64,000 nt of DNA from Hypoxylon rubiginosum (Eukaryota; Ascomycota; Sordariomycetes; Xylariales; Hypoxylaceae), in assembly GCA_902806565.1 (NCBI GenBank), contig CADCXA010000009.1:62001-126000 (forward strand), read 5' to 3'. How positions within the stretch are numbered: position 1 is the first letter of the stretch; each line of letters starts with the position of its first letter. A program made the translations under genes and the position numbers. Under the pieces are notes generated by a model. That model saw only the letters and a program-made list of their open reading frames with translations, had not been told where the DNA came from and made no database searches. Shown piece by piece: positions 60,007-64,000 of this stretch.

Positions 60007-61779
60007 ATGTTGAAATCGACTTATAAACCTTCTGCGAACCTCCCACCACCGCTGCCTCCCGGCTGGACAGAACATAAAGCCCCCACGGGACATACCTACT
60101 ACTACAACGTGGCTACCAAAGAATCTACCTACAATCGCCCGTCAGCATCTCCGGCGCCGCCGCCTACCACCTCTTCTGCTGTCCAACCGCCTTTCCCCGG
60201 CCCCCAAGACCCCCACGCAAGCTTCTTTCAGTACTCGACCGTACCCAAGCTCTCCGACCCCGCCGCTGCGAACGCTTTTCTCGCCCAGTATGACCCGGCG
60301 CGCCAGCGCCACGGGGAGCAGCAGCATGGTAGCCGTGGTAGACACCAAGGTGGCCCTGAGGGGAGGGATAGGGATCGTCCACGACCACAGCCTGTAGACA
60401 GACCGAAGTCGAAAACTGCTATACCGGGCTGCGAACCGTGGCTGCTGGTCTACACCAAGTATGGCCGGCGTTTTGCATACAATCCCGTCAAGAATGCGAG
60501 CTACTGGCGGATCCCCGAGAAGATCATGAAAGGTGTGTTGGAGCTGGACATCAGTGGGATCAAAGACAAGGTCAGCCGTGAGCAAGGGGCAGAGATGTCT
60601 GCATCTGTAGAACCTGTGAGAGAAGCTTCGACCAGAGCTACAGAGGAGCCAGAGGAGCCAGAGGAGCCGCCAGAGGAGCTAGGTTCCGACTACGAAGAAG
60701 TCGAGGTTACAGACGACGAAGGGGAAGGCGAAGGGCAAGGCGAAGACGAGGAAGACGAAGGGAACCATGACGGGCGCCCCTCAAAACGACAACGCACCGA
60801 AGAGCCTGCCGAAAGCATGCCCGTTGAGTTTAACGAAGACGACATAGCCTACCAACTACAGGCGATGGGCGAGGAATACGGTCTCGATCCAGGCGAATAC
60901 GACGACGGGAACCCCGACGCGTGGCCCGAAGGCGCCGAAGGCGTACCTCTATCCGATGTCGATGCGCGCGAGCTATTCAAAGATCTACTCAACGATTACG
61001 GTATCAACCCCTACTCGCCGTGGGAGAAACTCGTCGAAGAGGGCCGCATCTTCGAGGATGCGCGGTATACGGTGCTTAACACGATGAAAGCGCGCAAGGA
61101 AGTCTGGGAGGAATGGAGCCGCGAACGGATCCGAGTCCTCAAGGAGCAGCGCGCCAAGGAAGAGAAGAGAGATCCTCGCATCCCATACCTAGCCTTCTTA
61201 CAACAGAAAGCAACGCCTAAGCTCTACTGGCCAGAGTTTCGCCGCAAATACAAAAGGGAGGCACCCATGCGAGACACTGCCCTGAGCGACCGTGACCGCG
61301 AAAAATGGTACCGCGAGCACATCAACCGCCTGAAATTGCCGCAAGATACGCTGAAGAAGGACCTAATGGCCCTACTACGCAGCGTACCCCCAAGCCAGCT
61401 TAACAACAAAGTCCATTTGGAAAATCTCCCACCTCAACTTCTCACTGATATGCGCTACATCAGTCTAGACCCGAAGACAAGAGACCCCCTAATCGAGGCG
61501 TATATACAGACACTAGGACCACCTCCCGCAGACGACGAAGCGGAGGATGATGAGCTAGTGCGCAAGGCAAGAGAGAGTCGAATGAAGAGGGAGAAGGCTC
61601 TTGAAGAGCGGGAACGCGTCGTAGCCGAGGAGAAGCGCAAGCAGAAGCGACAGCTAGAGTACGGGAAGGCCGCCCTACGAGAAGAGGAGCGGGAACTCGA
61701 AAAGGCTATGCATGTGGGTAAGAAGGGCCTACAGAGTCAACTAGTGGCCGTGCAGAGAACCGGAGAGCCAGCCGATTAG
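60007..61779 (+). CDS. WW/FF-domain pre-mRNA splicing factor, Dre4/TCERG1-like
   Basis: Nuclear spliceosome-associated protein of the Dre4 (fission yeast)/Urn1/TCERG1 group, 590 aa, uninterrupted. The N-terminal WW domain (LPPGWTEHKAPTGHTYYYNVATKESTYNRP, residues 17-45) keeps the first W, the aromatic YYY block and the final P, with Y in place of the second W. A second WW-like segment follows at about residue 145 (EPWLLVYTKYGRRFAYNPVKNASYWRIP). Then come an acidic stretch of E/D repeats with a bipartite basic SKRQRTEE, and FF-type helices: DARELFKDLLNDYGINPYSPWEKL near residue 315 and RIPYLAFLQQKATPKLYWPEFRRKYKRE near 394. The C-terminus is a charged coiled coil (RESRMKREKALEERERVVAEE). The intronless long ORF and proper start context make the model firm. 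Confidence 0.9.
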   Translation: MLKSTYKPSANLPPPLPPGWTEHKAPTGHTYYYNVATKESTYNRPSASPAPPPTTSSAVQPPFPGPQDPHASFFQYSTVPKLSDPAAANAFLAQYDPARQRHGEQQHGSRGRHQGGPEGRDRDRPRPQPVDRPKSKTAIPGCEPWLLVYTKYGRRFAYNPVKNASYWRIPEKIMKGVLELDISGIKDKVSREQGAEMSASVEPVREASTRATEEPEEPEEPPEELGSDYEEVEVTDDEGEGEGQGEDEEDEGNHDGRPSKRQRTEEPAESMPVEFNEDDIAYQLQAMGEEYGLDPGEYDDGNPDAWPEGAEGVPLSDVDARELFKDLLNDYGINPYSPWEKLVEEGRIFEDARYTVLNTMKARKEVWEEWSRERIRVLKEQRAKEEKRDPRIPYLAFLQQKATPKLYWPEFRRKYKREAPMRDTALSDRDREKWYREHINRLKLPQDTLKKDLMALLRSVPPSQLNNKVHLENLPPQLLTDMRYISLDPKTRDPLIEAYIQTLGPPPADDEAEDDELVRKARESRMKREKALEERERVVAEEKRKQKRQLEYGKAALREEERELEKAMHVGKKGLQSQLVAVQRTGEPAD

Positions 61780-61993
61780 TTCGCACCTCGGAATGTATGG
61801 AACCAGAATTGGAACAGTGCTATTGTATGTACCAAGGATTGTCTTAAAAGAGTCTATCTACCTAGGCAAGTAGGCACTATTACATTACTCGTTTTCTCCC
61901 ATGCGGCTTGTTGTAGTCTTCAAACTTTGAGACGCGAACGACAATACGATATCTCTACCTAACTCCACCCGATTCTCTATAATCACCGTCGAG
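61780..61993. other. Short convergent 3' region
   Basis: 214 bp between the stop codons of the Dre4-like gene (plus) and the dienelactone hydrolase (minus). It contains a ctacctaggcaagtaggc motif. Nothing else is seen. Confidence 0.4.
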
Positions 61994-63042
61994 TCATAGC
62001 CAGTAATCGAACCAGTTGATGGCCTGGAGGAAAGCCTGCTCCTTGGCGAAACGCTGGTGCCTTTCGGTGGGGTCACCGCGAACGGAGAAACCGTGCTCGA
62101 CATGGGAGTACACGTTGATCTGCCAAGGGTCCCCCTTTTCATTAAGCCAGTTCTCGGACATGTGGCGCATCTCTTGCGGGAAGAGCTTGTCAACTGGGGC
62201 GGAAGCGATGGAGAGCGGTGCCCTAAATCCTTGGAGCTCTTCGGGCTCGACAAAGGACGGGTGCGCCATGAAGCCGGCCTGGATACCGTTCTTCTGGTGA
62301 CGAGCAACGTACTACAGATATACGCATCAGCAACTATGACGGCTACGTCTCGTTCAACCAAACTATTCCAACCGTCCCCCTAGCTTGGCGCTCACGTTCT
62401 TCATCTTCAACGGGCAACGGGAAATGGGGAGGAACGCACCTTGGCACCGAAACAATAGCCGACAGCACCTAGCGTGGTAACGCCCCTCTCTTCTCTGAGG
62501 TATCTGATGGCAGCCTCAATAATAGGGTCGACGGCCTCGGCGGTGTGCGGGTTATCACCGTTGGTGCCGTGGGCGATCCACCCGTCGAAATCGTGGTCGG
62601 GGCCGCGGTTTAGGGACAAGGCATCGCCGTTGAAAGGGTCGATGACCAGGGTCAGGTAGCCGTTGGCGGCATATTGGTCCGCCATCAGCCTGCTGTTCTG
62701 CCAGATGCCGATGACGTCCGGGATATACAGGAGGGCAGCGTGCCCGTGGGCCTCGGCTAGAGCGTTGTCGGGTGTGGCTAGGTAGGCATCATATGTGCCG
62801 ATTTGGATGTCCTGTCCTGTAGGCTGACCCCTACGCGAAAAGCGGTCTACGGTTAGCCCTAGGGTCTTTCCGGGGAACGGTTGAAGAAAGGGCCGGTGGT
62901 GATGCCGTGTTTTCTCTTTTCCTTATTCTCCCGCATGCCTCATACTAAGGGGGTATTCCGATACACGTCCTAGGGGGGTAGTAAGAACTCACTCATATCT
63001 GATGCCCTTAACGCAACAGTCGCTCGGAGCATACGACGCCAT
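61994..63042 (-). CDS. Dienelactone hydrolase-family alpha/beta hydrolase
   Basis: Cytosolic alpha/beta-hydrolase of the dienelactone hydrolase family, 252 aa, the usual length. Exons 63042-62993, 62830-62440 and 62311-61994; introns are 162 nt (GTGAGT ... GGCTAAC ... GTAG) and 128 nt (GTGCGT ... TGTAG). The first exon gives MASYAPSDCCVKG, the typical fungal start with a CC pair. The nucleophile is Cys143 in GYCFGAK, the acid is probably Asp188 (SAPVDKLFP) and the base His220 (HVEHGFSVRG), the Cys-Asp-His triad of the family. Possible role: ring opening of dienelactones in aromatic catabolism or general ester hydrolysis; the natural substrate is not evident. The exon junction GAK|YVARHQKNG keeps family sequence. 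Intact. Confidence 0.92.
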
Positions 63043-63621
63043 CTTTAGTGTTTGATCACTACAGAATTATGGATGAGGTAATTCAGGGGAGTTTGAGCGT
63101 TCTACAATAGATACGGCGGATTGGTTTCTTTAGTAGAAGACGGAAAAGAAACGGCGTGGGAAAACAGATAGGCGATGTCTCTCATAAAGTAGGTAAGAAA
63201 GGAAAGCAAAATGAATTCATCAGCAACTTACGGGCTTCAATGGAATGGAAACTTCATTCCTCCAATGCGTGCCAGCTACACCTACTAACCATCCGTCGAA
63301 GACCTTCCCTTTACTCGGCCGGATTGGCTTTAAGGTACAAGTATGTCTCCACCACCCGTTCGCGGTGTCGAGTCTACAGATAGTCCCGGCTGCGTAGTCC
63401 GCATGCGTCAAATTACCATAGATGCCAGCAAGCCGACCCGTCGCTACGTACCTACATCAACTTTTAGCCCGCGTGGACATCTACACGTACAATATCATTC
63501 AACGTGCGCATCCGTAGTTCACAATCAACTCGCATAATACCTGCAAGATCATAGAACTATAAAGCTATTATTAATAAATACCCAGGTACCTAGAACTAGG
63601 TATTACACTTGCTATCAAAGC
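63043..63621. other. Intergenic upstream of the dienelactone hydrolase
   Basis: 579 bp containing the hydrolase promoter and the 3' flank of the gene at the right edge (both minus). A taccyaggtacctagaactaggt-type motif lies at about 63,580-63,602. The plus-strand ORFs here have no support. Confidence 0.5.
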
Positions 63622-64000
63622 TCACCCACTTCTCCATCCCTTCCGACGGACCCCGTCCAAAGGTATCTTAGGATTCGCCGACCCGCCCCGCTCTGGCTCT
63701 GTCGATAGCGGTTCTAGGTAGCTTGCTCTTTGTCCCGACGCTTCGTCAACACCCCCGCGTTGGGAAATTTCGGGCTGTGGTCTCGGCGATGGCCAGAATG
63801 GGATCCAAGTCCTATTCCTATGTTCGGCCGAAGTACGACTCTCCCGGCTGGGCCGTCCGACCAGGAGAGTTGACGTCGACGTAGCCGTCCCGGGATTCGC
63901 GAGGTCTAGCTGTGTGCCTGCTTTCGATGACGGCGATCTTCCGGAGCCTATCCAAAGGCGTAGGGCCTGCGTTGGCGTTATTAGAGGTGTCTCGGTCCTC
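63622..64000 (-). CDS. 3' end of an unidentified gene (cut by the window edge)
   Basis: A reading frame is open from base 64000 leftwards to a TGA at 63622-63624, 125 codons without an ATG, so the start lies outside the window. The product end is hydrophilic and rich in Ser, Pro and Arg (e.g. TPTQALRLWIGSG, NRTWIPFWPSPRPQPE, LEPLSTEPERGGSANPK) and ends GWRSG. Base composition is GC-rich, like the neighbouring exons, which supports coding. A second minus frame is open for the first 59 codons but then hits TAG. There is no recognisable domain and no identification is possible. Confidence 0.55.
   Translation of the reverse strand, partial: RTETPLITPTQALRLWIGSGRSPSSKAGTQLDLANPGTATSTSTLLVGRPSRESRTSAEHRNRTWIPFWPSPRPQPEISQRGGVDEASGQRASYLEPLSTEPERGGSANPKIPLDGVRRKGWRSG

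Overview
The window reads as nuclear DNA of a filamentous ascomycete (Pezizomycotina, most likely Sordariomycetes). Evidence: genes carry short 42-174 nt introns with GTRNGT-like donors and CTRAY branch sites, the protein families are fungal (PTH11/SAT4-type rhodopsin-domain protein, sugar-porter and DHA-type MFS transporters, Cdc4-type F-box/WD40 protein, Dre4-like WW-domain splicing factor), and a long AT-rich block looks like repeat-induced point mutation (RIP). The genus cannot be fixed from sequence alone.

Layout. (1) 1 to about 14,515: almost pure A+T DNA with no ORF of 60 residues, short tandem AT repeats, and an 11-bp repeat array just before the boundary. I read it as RIP-inactivated, heterochromatic repeat DNA. 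(2) 14.7-28.5 kb: an accessory gene group directly against that block. It holds an MFS exporter, an alpha-oxoamine synthase, a rhodopsin-domain membrane protein, a broken HAD-type hydrolase, a short-chain dehydrogenase, a zinc-finger protein behind a 24-bp minisatellite, and a small-molecule-type methyltransferase. This is the composition of a small secondary-metabolite locus without PKS/NRPS in view, though that reading is inference. (3) 28.45-34.27 kb: gene-poor. (4) 34.3-41 kb: two housekeeping genes, a Cdc4-like SCF adaptor and a RecQ helicase. (5) 41.5-49.3 kb: a small secreted cysteine protein, a hypothetical membrane protein whose last exon is split by a 664-bp tRNA-headed, SINE-like insertion with a 13-bp target-site duplication, a glutathione S-transferase and a second SDR. 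(6) 49.9-64 kb: a six-exon sugar transporter, a dynamin-like GTPase with a putative nuclear signal, a PAP2 lipid phosphatase, a WW/FF-type splicing factor, a dienelactone hydrolase, and the 3' part of a further gene running off the right edge.

Most gene models were rebuilt by hand from splice signals. Every join given keeps frame and restores family-typical sequence across the junction, but none is backed by transcript data. Intergenic DNA is peppered with a palindromic CCTAGG/TACCTAGGTA-type motif. The observations most worth checking are the SINE-like insertion, the minisatellite that is in frame with the zinc-finger ORF, the alpha-oxoamine synthase gene group beside the RIP block, and the NLS-bearing dynamin-like protein.
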